A stretch of 64,000 nt of DNA. It comes from Trichormus sp. M33_DOE_039 (GTDB taxonomy: Bacteria > Cyanobacteriota > Cyanobacteriia > Cyanobacteriales > Nostocaceae). Position 1 is the first letter of the stretch. Each line of letters begins with the position of its first letter. Under the pieces are notes generated by a model. That model saw only the letters and a program-made list of their open reading frames with translations, was not told the origin of the DNA and made no database searches. Positions 10,793 through 21,433 of this stretch are shown here, in pieces. The stretch lies in assembly GCA_015296085.1 (NCBI GenBank), contig DVDT01000006.1, forward strand, positions 1-64,000. The letters run 5' to 3'. The position numbers were made by a program, and so were the translations under genes.

Positions 10793-11932
10793 TTACGCTA
10801 CTAGGGACGAACATAGCTTGTCTTGCAGTTCAATTTCGCGCTCGTAGGTGGCGGTAATGGCTTGGGTAATTACTTGTTGACTATCTAAACCAACGCCATG
10901 TAGTTGTAGCCACTGTTGGGCTTCATTACCGACGCGGAGGATTTTTTGTAAAGGTGAGAGAAAACAGCTAAAACCTTGCCTTTTGGCGATCGCCCAAACT
11001 TCATCATATATTTCGGCGATCCAATCTCTGGCGGTGATGGTGCGGCCATCTTGCCAATGTTGGAGTTGAGCATCAAGACTAACGCTAGCGGCTGCTATTT
11101 CGTTGTTAGTGGTGACTGCTACTAGTTCTTCTGGAGAGAAAATACTTTGGGTGAGGGGATCTAGATTAGGATTGTCGATGACTTGCAACAATCGTGCTTC
11201 TAGAAGGGCAGTGATGGCGAGTAAGGATATAGGATCTGTTACTAAGTCACAAATTCTCAGTTCGAGGCGATTTAGATCATAAGGACGGCGATCGCCATTT
11301 GGTCTGACTGATACCCACAAGTGACGAACATTTTGCATTGTTCCTGCGGTTAACTGCTGTTCTACCCACTCTATATGATGGGCATGGCTGGCAAATAATG
11401 GTACGTGGCTTGGTGTTTGGGGAAACAGACCCCAACGGGTGGAATGATAACCTGTGGTTTTACCATCTAAAAAGGGAGATGAGGCACTCAAAGCCAAAAA
11501 TAGGGGTGCTTCCAGGCGGATTAAACGACAAGCCCGCATTAGCACTTCTGGATCATCTATACCTAGATTGATATGAACGCTAGCGGTAACGACTTTAGTG
11601 TTGTAGGTGTTTTCAATATAGTCATGATAGGGGTTAGTCGGATCGGAACGGACAAACCGATCGCTGCCACCCAAAGATAAAGTACTTCCTGGGATTAAAG
11701 TATAGTCTCCCAATTTTTGCAGGTAGTTTCGCAGTGTGCGCCGAGGACGCAGTAAGGCACACAATAGACTTTCATAATTCAGCAATGGACTGGTTGTGTA
11801 TTCTACGTTGCGGCTATCCGGTTCTCGGACAAACCCATCTAATTCAGCCACAATTTTATCGGAGAGTCCAACAATTTCCCCTTGAGGCGTGCCTGTATAC
11901 ATTTCAATTTCAAAGCCTTTTAATAAGCCCAC
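10793..11932 (-). CDS. gshA: Glutamate-cysteine ligase, cyanobacterial type
   Basis: KGFEIEMYTGTPQGEIVGLSDKIVAELDGFVREPDSRNVEYTTSPL...NLGIDDPEVLMRACRLIRLEAPLFLALSASSPFLDG. Confidence 0.88.
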   Translation of the reverse strand: MGLLKGFEIEMYTGTPQGEIVGLSDKIVAELDGFVREPDSRNVEYTTSPLLNYESLLCALLRPRRTLRNYLQKLGDYTLIPGSTLSLGGSDRFVRSDPTNPYHDYIENTYNTKVVTASVHINLGIDDPEVLMRACRLIRLEAPLFLALSASSPFLDGKTTGYHSTRWGLFPQTPSHVPLFASHAHHIEWVEQQLTAGTMQNVRHLWVSVRPNGDRRPYDLNRLELRICDLVTDPISLLAITALLEARLLQVIDNPNLDPLTQSIFSPEELVAVTTNNEIAAASVSLDAQLQHWQDGRTITARDWIAEIYDEVWAIAKRQGFSCFLSPLQKILRVGNEAQQWLQLHGVGLDSQQVITQAITATYEREIELQDKLCSSLVA

Positions 11933-12418
11933 TGCGTTCTCCTCGGCTGTTTTTGCCTATAAATTTTATCGATATCAACAAGTTTTTGTATCGACTATTT
12001 GAGCTAATCTCAAGTGAAGAATGATGAAATTTACAACGACTCTCAGCATATGCCAAAGGGCCATATGAGAGGTTTAAATGACTTTCCATTCATAATTCTT
12101 CATCCTTATTGATCCTTAATCAAATTGAGATGAGAAATCTTGATTTTCTGCGTGCATCTGCATATTTAGATTATCTGTTGAGGTCGGTAAGAGGTGATGG
12201 GTAATCACCAATGATTGATTATTAATTACCGATAACAGCATTCTTAAACAAATCTCAGTATTAGTGAATGCGAATTTTCCTTTGTCTTTGCCTTGAGATG
12301 CTGAAAAATTTGCTGACTCTTATCATCTCATAAATGCTGCATTCTATACTAGCTCACCACTAGATTTTTACTCAAAATGCAGTCATCAAAATCTCTCTGC
12401 CTTTATACCCTTTAGAGA

Positions 12419-13369
12419 TTAAAGTTGATATTGATGATAAACTTCACTAGCAGCGCGATGCAGAAGAGAATGTCGCCAAACTAGAGATTTCATATCGTCA
12501 GCGTATCCACCACCAATGACACAGGCGACGGGATAACCACCATTGACACAAGTGCTTAAAACCTGCATTTCTCGCCGGAAGAGGCCTGTATCAGTTAAAG
12601 CTAATTTACCTAGGCGATCGCCTATATGCGTATCAACACCAGCATCATAGAATACTAAGTCTGGCTGAATATCTGACAACAAATCTGGTAGGTAATTCGC
12701 CAAGGTTTGCAGGTAAGCGTCGTCTTCCATTCCCACGGGTAGAGGAACATCTAAATCACTTGTTTGCTTAGTTCCGGGGAAATTCACTTCGCAGTGCATG
12801 GAAAAAGTGAACACATGATCGTCATCTTGGAAGATAAACGCTGTACCGTCTCCTTGATGGACATCTAAATCGACAATCAGGATTTTTTGGACTAGCCCCT
12901 GTTTTTGCAGAACACGGGAAGCGATCGCTAAATCATTAAATATACAAAAGCCAGATCCATAACTAGGAAAAGCATGATGTGTCCCTCCAGCCGTATTACA
13001 CGCTAAACCTTGACTTAATGCCAACTTTGCTGTGAGTATTGTGCCACCGACTGCTACACAGGTACGATTTGCTAGTGCTGGACTCCAAGGTAAACCGATT
13101 CGACGCTGTGCTTTGGGATCTAATGTACCTTCGCAATAACCTTGTACATAGTCAGAAGTATGAACTAACTCAATCAACTCTGAGTTTGGCCTAATCGGAG
13201 TATGAAATTGTTCTATATGCGCTACGCCTTCAGTTAATAATAGGTCATAGAGTTTTTGAAACTTAGACATCGGGAAGCGATGACCTTCAGGCAATGGTGC
13301 AACGTAATCAGGGTGATAAATAATTGGTAGATCCATATTATTTATTTTTACCTGAAGTGTAGTATTCAA
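12419..13369 (-). CDS. Histone deacetylase family protein
   Basis: AGGTHHAFPSYGSGFCIFNDLAIA...ILIVDLDVHQGDGTAFIF...VFYDAGVDTHIGDRLGKL. Confidence 0.93.
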   Translation of the reverse strand: MNTTLQVKINNMDLPIIYHPDYVAPLPEGHRFPMSKFQKLYDLLLTEGVAHIEQFHTPIRPNSELIELVHTSDYVQGYCEGTLDPKAQRRIGLPWSPALANRTCVAVGGTILTAKLALSQGLACNTAGGTHHAFPSYGSGFCIFNDLAIASRVLQKQGLVQKILIVDLDVHQGDGTAFIFQDDDHVFTFSMHCEVNFPGTKQTSDLDVPLPVGMEDDAYLQTLANYLPDLLSDIQPDLVFYDAGVDTHIGDRLGKLALTDTGLFRREMQVLSTCVNGGYPVACVIGGGYADDMKSLVWRHSLLHRAASEVYHQYQL

Positions 13370-13445
13370 TCCACTTGGAGATTTTTGATTGTGTAGTCAT
13401 GAGGTAAAATCTTGCAGTAATCATCTGCTGAATGGAAATTAAAAA

Positions 13446-14462
13446 TTGATAATGATGGACTGGATTTTACCTCTAGCATTAATCTTGGCGGGCTTGCTAA
13501 CAGGAATCATTGGCGAAAAAGTTGTTTTCAATCGACTGCAAAAATTTGCCACTAATAAACATATACCTGGAAGTAATATTATTTTTACTTCTCTACAACG
13601 TATGCCCTTTGTTTGGTTTGCACTAGCAGGGTTTTCTGGTGCGGTTGTAAGCGCGCCTATTAAAACAGACATTATTATTTTATTGCAAAAGCTGACTACA
13701 ATTGCTTTTCTCTTTTCCATCACTCTAGTTTTAGCTAGACTCACTGCTGGCTTTGTGAAGCTCTATACTAAAACAGCAGAAAGAGCCACAGCTTCACTTT
13801 TATCTAATGTTGCTAAAGCTGCTGTTTTAGGGTTAGGAGGATTAATTGCTCTGCAAACTATGGGAATTGCCATTACCCCAATTATTACAACTTTAGGAGT
13901 GGGTGGTTTAGCAGTTGGTTTAGCACTCCAAGACACTCTAGCTAATTTATTTTCTGGTTTTTATTTAATTCTTTCTAAACAAGTAAGAACAGGCGATTAT
14001 GTGAAATTAAATGATGGTAATGAGGGCTATGTAATAGATATTTCTTGGCGGAATACAACAATTCGTGAACTGTCTAATAATGTTGTGATCGTACCTAATT
14101 CTAAGCTTGGCTCAACAATTTTTACTAATTACCATCTCCCTGCTAAAGAAATCACTTTAACTATGAATGTAGGTGTAAGTTATAATTCTGATTTAGAACA
14201 AGTGGAAAGGGTCACGGTAGAAGTAGCGAAAGAAGTCATGCAAGAAATTGCGCCGGAATTAATTACCAATGAACCATACATTAGATTCCATAATTTTGGC
14301 GATTTTAGTATAGACTTCACCTTATATATGCGTGTAAGTGAATATTTTGATCAACGCATTGGTAAACATTTATTTATTAAGAAGCTGCACAAGCGTTATC
14401 AAGAAGCTGGGATTTCGATTCCTTTTCCGATTCAAGATGTGTATATTAAAGAAAATATTTGA
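13446..14462 (+). CDS. Mechanosensitive ion channel, MscS family
   Basis: GVGGLAVGLALQDTLANLFSGFYLILSKQVRTGDYVKL...GYVIDISWRNTTIRELSNNVVIVPNSKLGSTIFTNY. Confidence 0.92.
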   Translation: MIMMDWILPLALILAGLLTGIIGEKVVFNRLQKFATNKHIPGSNIIFTSLQRMPFVWFALAGFSGAVVSAPIKTDIIILLQKLTTIAFLFSITLVLARLTAGFVKLYTKTAERATASLLSNVAKAAVLGLGGLIALQTMGIAITPIITTLGVGGLAVGLALQDTLANLFSGFYLILSKQVRTGDYVKLNDGNEGYVIDISWRNTTIRELSNNVVIVPNSKLGSTIFTNYHLPAKEITLTMNVGVSYNSDLEQVERVTVEVAKEVMQEIAPELITNEPYIRFHNFGDFSIDFTLYMRVSEYFDQRIGKHLFIKKLHKRYQEAGISIPFPIQDVYIKENI

Positions 14463-14481
14463 AAGGCAGCATAATATTAAG

Positions 14482-14535
14482 AAAAGGGGAAAGGTCAAAA
14501 ATGTAGAAATCTTTTGACCTTTCCCCTTTGTTTTT
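14482..14535 (+). terminator. Intrinsic terminator of the MscS gene
   Basis: AAAAGGGGAAAGGTCAAAA...TTTTGACCTTTCCCCTTTGTTTTT long stem plus T-tract. Confidence 0.8.
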
Positions 14536-14592
14536 ATCCTACTGTGAACTTGTAAAGACGCAAATTATTGCATCCTGAAAAACTGGGAAATT

Positions 14593-16635
14593 TTATCTTG
14601 GGCGGCCTGGAGTTCGTCCATTTTCATCATTACTATTACCGTGGGGACGAGAATTGCCAGGATCGCAGCCTTCAGAACCATTACCAATACCTTGGTTACA
14701 ATGGCGACGGACTTTTTTATCGTCATCGTCATCATCATCGTCGTCGTCATCATCGTCATCGTTGTCAGTTTGATTGAATTTATCAACCTCAGCTCGCTGC
14801 TGAATACTGTCTATGGCGTATTGAGAAGATATATCGACTACTTCCCCAGTGCTGACTAGAGTTTTGTAGATCAAAGCAGTCACTTCTGCCCTAGTCGCTA
14901 CTTTATCAGGATTGAGGGTTTGCACATTGGGATAATTGACGACAATACCCCGTTCTGTGAGAGCAGCGATCGCATTACGAACATCACTGCGAATGCTAGC
15001 CGCATCTCGGTAAACTGCCAAAATTGTTTGAGTAGAACCGCTAAAGCTGTAGTTGAGTCCTTGGGCTAAAGCTAGCAAAACTTCTGAACGAGACAGGCTT
15101 TGAGATGGTTTGAATGTATTTCCAGACACACCTAAAAAGCCCATTGCGTAAGTGTCACGAATGGCATTGTAAGCCCAGTATCTAGTGGAAACATCCCGGA
15201 AACTTATGGCATTTCTGACTTTAGCTTTGGTAAAGGCTTGGGTGAGCATCGCTGCAAATTGAGCGCGAGTCAACTGTTGATCAGGACGGAAATTACCATC
15301 GGGGAAACCTTGGATAATTTGCAATGCGGCTAACTCAGAGATAAAGTCTTTAGCCCAGTGATTATCAGCAACATCAGCAAATTTTACCTGGATACCATTA
15401 CCTACCCCAATTTCACGATAGGTCATCATCATCTGACCGATGTCATAGATGGAATTATCATCATCACCGACTTCGTTAAACTCAACTAATCTACCTGGTT
15501 CAACTTTCAAAGCTTCTGCCAAGTTGTAACTAAAGACGTTCATCGTCTGACGCATCAGCGCAAACTTACCGGTACTGAAAGAGGTAGGATAAACGCTAGT
15601 TGTCGCTACGGTTGAGAAACTTTCGGTTTGGAACTGGCTAACATTAATAGTTTGGGAACTACTCAGGAACGTCACTCGTTCGTTGCTAACTTGGGTGAAA
15701 TAGTCGTAAGTGGTAGTATTTGCGTCAATTGTGCCATCTTGGTCAGCGTCAACACCGCAAACAGTGCGAACCACTTGATACTCTGTAGGATTTTCTGACA
15801 AAATCAGGTTAACTGCTGTGTGGGCTGACGATAATTCAAATTCGCTGTAGCCGAGAAAGCGATTTTGAATATCATACAGACGCACGACCACGCGATCGCC
15901 TGCTTTTAATCCTTTAGTAAATTTCGCCTTGCGGTTCAACTTATACTTATAATCACCCAGAAATCTTTCTGGTAAAAAACCCTGATGACGTTTTGCTTTA
16001 AATGAAACGCGGGCAATGACATCAGAAAAATTACCAACAGGTTGCAAAATCGCCAAGCTAAAACCTGTCTTTTTTCCTTTGATAGAACTGTTGCTTGCAA
16101 CTACTTGGGTATTGCGTTGAACTGTTGTAGTTCGTTGTTCGACAGTGCGGCTAGTAGTTTGTCGAGATGCAGTTTCCTGACCCTGTATCATTGCATTAAC
16201 AAACTGAGTAGCATCTTGATCAAATTTGGCTACTGCTCCAGATTCATCCGTGCGATATACCCAAACTTGTTGATCATTTAATACTATTACTTGCCAACCC
16301 GGAACTTCAGCTTGTGTACAACTGCTGTCCTCAACTGTTAAACCCAGACAAGTATTTGACCAACTTTGCTGTTGGGCCTGAATGACGCGTAAATTGGCAA
16401 TTTCTATGCCTGTGCGCTGGGAAATATCTTGTAGAACGGCTACTTTAATGGGTTCTGGGAGGTTATCAGCTTCACTGCTGAGAGATTCATCTGCGAGTAT
16501 CTGTGTTGGTGTAACTTTGGGAGATACTCCTGGATCTGCATGAGCAGAAACCAGAGGAGAAAATATTGTCAACGATGTGGCTACTAGAAAAATTTTGCTG
16601 AAATGTGTTAGGTAGCGTGGATGGTTAGATTTCAT
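14593..16635 (-). CDS. S-layer homology (SLH) domain protein with poly-Asp tract near the C-terminus
   Basis: SLH repeats (FADVADNHWAKDFISELAALQIIQGFPDGNFRPDQQLTRAQFAAMLTQAF and two more), signal peptide, DDDD tract. Confidence 0.9.
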   Translation of the reverse strand: MKSNHPRYLTHFSKIFLVATSLTIFSPLVSAHADPGVSPKVTPTQILADESLSSEADNLPEPIKVAVLQDISQRTGIEIANLRVIQAQQQSWSNTCLGLTVEDSSCTQAEVPGWQVIVLNDQQVWVYRTDESGAVAKFDQDATQFVNAMIQGQETASRQTTSRTVEQRTTTVQRNTQVVASNSSIKGKKTGFSLAILQPVGNFSDVIARVSFKAKRHQGFLPERFLGDYKYKLNRKAKFTKGLKAGDRVVVRLYDIQNRFLGYSEFELSSAHTAVNLILSENPTEYQVVRTVCGVDADQDGTIDANTTTYDYFTQVSNERVTFLSSSQTINVSQFQTESFSTVATTSVYPTSFSTGKFALMRQTMNVFSYNLAEALKVEPGRLVEFNEVGDDDNSIYDIGQMMMTYREIGVGNGIQVKFADVADNHWAKDFISELAALQIIQGFPDGNFRPDQQLTRAQFAAMLTQAFTKAKVRNAISFRDVSTRYWAYNAIRDTYAMGFLGVSGNTFKPSQSLSRSEVLLALAQGLNYSFSGSTQTILAVYRDAASIRSDVRNAIAALTERGIVVNYPNVQTLNPDKVATRAEVTALIYKTLVSTGEVVDISSQYAIDSIQQRAEVDKFNQTDNDDDDDDDDDDDDDDKKVRRHCNQGIGNGSEGCDPGNSRPHGNSNDENGRTPGRPR

Positions 16636-16927
16636 CTCGAACCGTATTAAGTGGCTAAAAGTGAAGGGAACTTCACAGTTCCTTCATCTATTAATCCCCT
16701 GATGAAGATAAAACTAACATCCTAAATTTCGCCCGAATTTCGCTGAAATTTGGCTCTCAGCGTTCTCAGTAGTGTGCAACGCGAACTAAAAAATCATCCC
16801 TATTGCCCCGAATATCAACATTGTGGGGTTTTCCGTAATGGTAAAAGTCGAGAAAATAGCAATTTGCTGCAAATTCTGAGAAGTGAGACACTTTACTATA
16901 TATAGCAATAGTATAGGAATCTTCATA

Positions 16928-17839
16928 ATGAGTTTAACAACGCAGCAAGTAGTCACCACAGGGCATTTTGAAAAACTGGTTTGGACTTGGCGCAATCACA
17001 AAATTCAATATACGGTTATGGGTAGTGGACAACCGTTAGTGCTAGTTCATGGCTTTGGTGCTTCCATTGGACATTGGCGCAAAAATATTCCAGTGTTAGC
17101 AAATGCTGGCTATCAAGTGTTTGCGTTGGATCTTTTGGGTTTTGGTGGTTCGGATAAAGCTCTAATAGACTACAGTACAAACGTTTGGGTAGAACTACTA
17201 AAAGACTTTTGGACAGAACATATCCAACAACCTGCTGTATTTATTGGTAACTCTATCGGCGCACTGATCAGTTTGATTGTGTTGGCTGAACATCCAGAGA
17301 TTACGGCTGGTGGTGTTTTGATTAATTCGGCTGGTGGTTTGAGTCATCGTGGCCATGAATTAAATCCACCCTTGAGAATTGTCATGGCTGCTTTTAACAA
17401 ATTTGTGCGATCGCAAATTACGGGCAAATTAGTGTTTAATCGCATCCGTCAAAAATCGCAAATTCGCCGCACACTTTACCAAGTTTACCGCGATCGCACA
17501 GCTGTTACTGATGAACTAGTGGATTTAATTTACACTCCAGCTTGCGATCCAGGCGCACAGAAAGTATTTGCCTCTATTCTCACAGCACCTCCAGGGCCAG
17601 CACCACAGGAACTACTACCCAAAATAGACCGTCCTCTATTAGTGATTTGGGGTGCTGACGACCCTTGGACACCCATTACCGGGGTGAAAATTTATGAGCA
17701 AGCCCTCGCAAATGGCAAAGATATTAAAATCGTGCCTATCCCTGGTGCTGGTCATTGTCCCCACGACGAAGTCCCAGATATTGTCAATAGTCAGATTATT
17801 GATTGGCTAGGTCACAAAAGAGGGGGTATAGAGGCGTAG
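16928..17839 (+). CDS. Alpha/beta fold hydrolase (start revised from 16883)
   Basis: LVLVHGFGASIGHWRKNIPVLA, AVFIGNSIGALISL nucleophile elbow, C-terminal GAGHCPHDEVPDIVN. Confidence 0.9.
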   Translation: MSLTTQQVVTTGHFEKLVWTWRNHKIQYTVMGSGQPLVLVHGFGASIGHWRKNIPVLANAGYQVFALDLLGFGGSDKALIDYSTNVWVELLKDFWTEHIQQPAVFIGNSIGALISLIVLAEHPEITAGGVLINSAGGLSHRGHELNPPLRIVMAAFNKFVRSQITGKLVFNRIRQKSQIRRTLYQVYRDRTAVTDELVDLIYTPACDPGAQKVFASILTAPPGPAPQELLPKIDRPLLVIWGADDPWTPITGVKIYEQALANGKDIKIVPIPGAGHCPHDEVPDIVNSQIIDWLGHKRGGIEA

Positions 17840-17843
17840 AGGG

Positions 17844-17902
17844 AAAAAGGCAAAAGTAAAAATTAAAAAGATAAAAGATTATTTTTTGGCTTTTGCCTTT
17901 TT
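17844..17902 (+). terminator. Intrinsic terminator of the alpha/beta hydrolase gene
   Basis: AAAAAGGCAAAAG...CTTTTGCCTTTTT inverted repeat with T-tract. Confidence 0.65.
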
Positions 17903-18003
17903 GATGCCCAATGTAAGTAGGGCAGAATGGCAAGTAATAATCTGGAGGAATATTTATAATTTGTTGATTGCACCTTGACAAAATCAAACTCAGGTGGTGT
18001 GTA

Positions 18004-19005
18004 ATGGAGCTTGATGTCAATAATCAAGGGAAAACTCCCTTTATTCAACATCCAGATTTTTCTGCTTTGGGTTATCAAGTTATCCGAGAATTAGGACGCA
18101 ACCAGCAAGGGGGACGCATCACTTACCTTGCTGATCTGAAAAAATCCCCCCAACAAGTTGTTATTAAAGAATTTAGTCTGGCTCATGCAGGTGCAGACTG
18201 GCTGGGAATAACAGCTTATGAACGGGAAGTACAAATTTTACAAAAACTCAATCATCCGCGCATTCCTCGCTACATAGATACCTTCACCACATCTACTGGT
18301 TTTTATATAGTGCAGGAGTATAAAAACGCTCCTTCTTTAGCTTCAATACAAAACTTGTATCCAGAAGCGATTAAGCAAATTGCGGTATCAGTTTTGGAAA
18401 TTTTGGTGTATTTACAGCAGCGAGTCGATACGATTATTCATCGAGACATTAAACCAGAAAATATTTTAGTTGATGAGCAATTCAATGCTTATCTAATTGA
18501 CTTTGATTTGGCGCATATCCAAGGTGAAAAAATGGCTCTAAGTAGCTTGGCTAGCGGAACACCTGGTTTTATGCCACCAGAAGAACACTTAGGTCAATCT
18601 TTCAGCCCAGCTTCAGATTTATATAGTGTAGGTGCAACACTGATTTACTTACTAGCCAAAACCCATTCTCTCAATATTAGTCAGTTGATTGATGGTCATT
18701 ACCGTTTCAATTTACAGCAATTTCCTACACTCAATCCCCGTTTTAGGTATTGGTTAACCAGAATGGTAGAACCTAAATGGCAATATCGTTACCCCAATGC
18801 TGCTGCTGCATTAGCTGCATTAGAACCAATTCAGGTGATTGGTAGTGGTAGTTTTATAGAAAGTTTGATGGCATTAGTCAGATCTAGAAAACAAAATATC
18901 ATCATTGGCATAGCGATCATCGGCGTATTAGCAGCAGCCGGAATTACCTTAATCATTTCACAACAGGACAGTATAGCCCAGCAGACGCAGGAGATGGGGG
19001 ATTGA
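18004..19005 (+). CDS. Serine/threonine protein kinase with C-terminal TM helix
   Basis: VVIKEFSL; IIHRDIKPENILVDEQFNAYLIDFDLAH; GTPGFMPPEEHLGQSFSPASDLYSVG; C-terminal hydrophobic helix. Start taken at MELDVNN. Confidence 0.9.
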   Translation: MELDVNNQGKTPFIQHPDFSALGYQVIRELGRNQQGGRITYLADLKKSPQQVVIKEFSLAHAGADWLGITAYEREVQILQKLNHPRIPRYIDTFTTSTGFYIVQEYKNAPSLASIQNLYPEAIKQIAVSVLEILVYLQQRVDTIIHRDIKPENILVDEQFNAYLIDFDLAHIQGEKMALSSLASGTPGFMPPEEHLGQSFSPASDLYSVGATLIYLLAKTHSLNISQLIDGHYRFNLQQFPTLNPRFRYWLTRMVEPKWQYRYPNAAAALAALEPIQVIGSGSFIESLMALVRSRKQNIIIGIAIIGVLAAAGITLIISQQDSIAQQTQEMGD

Positions 19006-19056
19006 GATGGGCATGGGGCATGGGATTTTTCTTCCCCAGTCCCCAGTCCCCAGTCC

Positions 19057-19722
19057 CTAACCACCAGTTGCTAGTTCTAACAAACCCGTCGGGGGAGTGA
19101 TTTCAATGCGGCGAGATGGTAAATCTACTACAGGTGCGATCGCTTTGACGAAGGGAATTAAAACTTTCTTTGGTTTTTTCTCAGTATCAGGTGGGGTTGG
19201 TAACTGTACTTCTAGTAAATCGTGACCAGCCGGAATCACATCTATCACTGTACCCACCAGTTCTCCTGAGTCTTGTAGGAAAACTTCTATACCAATTAAA
19301 TCAAGGACATGATATTCATCTTCACCTAGTTGGGGGCGATCGCTAATCGGGACAAACAATCTACAATCACGGAATTCCTCGGCTTGGTTACGATTTTCTA
19401 CACCAGCCAATTGAATGATATATAAGTTTTTCCCTTGCACATAACGCCCTGCTAATAGTTCGATGGGCTGTGGTTCTCTCTCCCCTGGACGCAATAACCA
19501 ACGTGTTCCCGACTCCTCAAACCGTTCAGGAAAGTCGGTTTCAGGATAAACTCGCAACTCCCCAGCTAAACCTTGCGGTGCAACGATTTTACCGATTTCT
19601 ATCCAATTATCAAGATTGGGGGACTGGGGACTGGGGACTGGGGACTGGGGACTGGGTTTTTCTTTCTTCCCTGTTTTCCGCCTTCCTTTCTTCTCTTTTG
19701 TTTGTTCGCGGTTCATTATCAA
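19057..19722 (-). CDS. rimM: Ribosome maturation factor RimM with repeat-encoded N-terminal extension
   Basis: [29 protein letters not shown]...[14 protein letters not shown]...[20 protein letters not shown]. Confidence 0.93.
   Translation of the reverse strand: MIMNREQTKEKKGRRKTGKKEKPSPQSPVPSPQSPNLDNWIEIGKIVAPQGLAGELRVYPETDFPERFEESGTRWLLRPGEREPQPIELLAGRYVQGKNLYIIQLAGVENRNQAEEFRDCRLFVPISDRPQLGEDEYHVLDLIGIEVFLQDSGELVGTVIDVIPAGHDLLEVQLPTPPDTEKKPKKVLIPFVKAIAPVVDLPSRRIEITPPTGLLELATGG
19616..19658. repeat. GGGGACT heptamer tandem repeat within the rimM 5' coding region
   Basis: gggggactggggactggggactggggactggggactggg read directly. Confidence 0.9.
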
Positions 19723-19865
19723 TTATTTAACTAATCACACACAGCATAAAGAACAGAGAAGCAGTATGAAAATGGCGACACTAAAAGGGTATAGGGGTAT
19801 AGGGGTGTAGGGATTATTAAAGCTTTGATTTTTTAATAATCTTCCTCCCCTGCCCCCTGGCCTCA

Positions 19866-21149
19866 TTAAGCACTAACTGCCGCACTTTGATAAACTTGCT
19901 CTGCGACTTTGGCTAAACGTTGCATTCCCAAAACAATTTCGTCATTGCTACCTGTGAGACTGATGCGTAAACATTGGTGTTTGTGTTGCCATTCCTCTTG
20001 TAAGCCAGGGAAGAATGTACTACCAGGAACGACGATTACACCAACTTTTTTGAGTTCTTGATAAAATTCCCAGTCGGTAATCGGTAAATCTTTTAACCAC
20101 AACCAAGCAAAGATTGCTCCTTCTCCACGATGTAAGAACCAAGGTAAATCCTTGGGCATGGAGTTATTTAAGGTATCTTCTAAAACTGTGAATTTGTGTT
20201 GGTAAAAGGGACGAATCACGCTTTCGGAGATTTGTGCCAGACTACCGGAGTTGATAGCACGAGCTGCGATCGCCTGTCCATAGCGTGAGGGATGAATACA
20301 CAAATTTGTCTGGAAACATTCGAGAACTTGTATCCATTTTTCATCTCCAATCGCAATACCGATACGCTCTCCTGGTAATCCGGCTTTGGATAAACTCATA
20401 CAGTGGATAATGTTGTCGCCAAATACTGGCTGCATATCTGTAAAGTTTAATGCCGGGAATGGTGGCGCGTAGGCGGAGTCAATCAACACAGGCACATCAT
20501 AGGAGGCTGCTAAGGCGGCAATTTTCTTCACCTCATCCTCAGTCATGACGTTGCCTGTGGGATTACAGGGACGGGAGAAGATAATACAACCAGTGTTTTC
20601 TGTTACTGATAACTGGTTGAAATCAGGACGATATTTAAACTTGTGGTTAGGTGCGTCAATATCGAGGGTGGGTTTGTAAGCGACTAGAGCTTCTGGAAAC
20701 AAACAAACACCACCATAACCCGTATAATCTGGACTCAGTGGTAAAACTATTTGCTTGAGTTCCCCATCAGTAGTGTAGCCGCCAAAGGAATTAGCAGCGT
20801 AGAAGTAGAGACTTTGACTACCGGGCGTGAGCAGAATATTGCGCTCAGTTAAGTTTAAACCGTAGCGTTTGTTAAAGTCGTTAGCGATCGCCTCAACTAA
20901 TGGTGCGTAGCCTTGACTCGAACCGTAACGACAAACTACCTCTCCATATTCTGAACTAGCCAAAAGTTCTGCTGTGTAGTCCCGCCACAACTGTTCTACC
21001 TCTGGCAAAATTAACGGGTTGCCTGCACTCAAATTAATTAATTCCTGCCCTCGATTAGCTTTTAGAGTTTCATTGATGTCCTTCATAATCGCTCGGACAC
21101 CTGTGAGGTTAGACATTTGAGAGCCAATTTTAGTTAGGGCAGGGTTCAT
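19866..21149 (-). CDS. Valine--pyruvate transaminase / class I-II aminotransferase
   Basis: INLSAGNPLILPEVEQLWRDY...GSQSLYFYAANSFGG...SLSKAGLPGERIGIAIG. Confidence 0.88.
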   Translation of the reverse strand: MNPALTKIGSQMSNLTGVRAIMKDINETLKANRGQELINLSAGNPLILPEVEQLWRDYTAELLASSEYGEVVCRYGSSQGYAPLVEAIANDFNKRYGLNLTERNILLTPGSQSLYFYAANSFGGYTTDGELKQIVLPLSPDYTGYGGVCLFPEALVAYKPTLDIDAPNHKFKYRPDFNQLSVTENTGCIIFSRPCNPTGNVMTEDEVKKIAALAASYDVPVLIDSAYAPPFPALNFTDMQPVFGDNIIHCMSLSKAGLPGERIGIAIGDEKWIQVLECFQTNLCIHPSRYGQAIAARAINSGSLAQISESVIRPFYQHKFTVLEDTLNNSMPKDLPWFLHRGEGAIFAWLWLKDLPITDWEFYQELKKVGVIVVPGSTFFPGLQEEWQHKHQCLRISLTGSNDEIVLGMQRLAKVAEQVYQSAAVSA

Positions 21150-21433
21150 AAGCTGTGCAGAAGTAAAGATAAGTGAAGGGTTGACGACAATATAAATTTA
21201 ATGCGGCAGATAGATATCATTTTTCCAGTTTACCGCCTGTAACTAATGTACCAATCTCTCCCAAAAATGCAATTTCATTACCCATCAGACTATTAAAAAC
21301 CTCACAGCCACCCTAAGATATAAGTCTATATCTCCAAAAATTGATTTAATTTATCAATGTTTCCCGTTAGGATACTCGCTAGTATCAGCTTTTTTGAATT
21401 TTGAATTTTGAATTGTTTTAGGAGGGCTAGCTC

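Noticed and set aside
14565-14859. ORFs 14565-14786(-), 14568-14777(+), 14641-14859(+)
   Set aside because: Alternate-frame or antisense readings of the GAT/GAC microsatellite in the SLH gene; low-complexity His/Met/Ile runs, not real genes.
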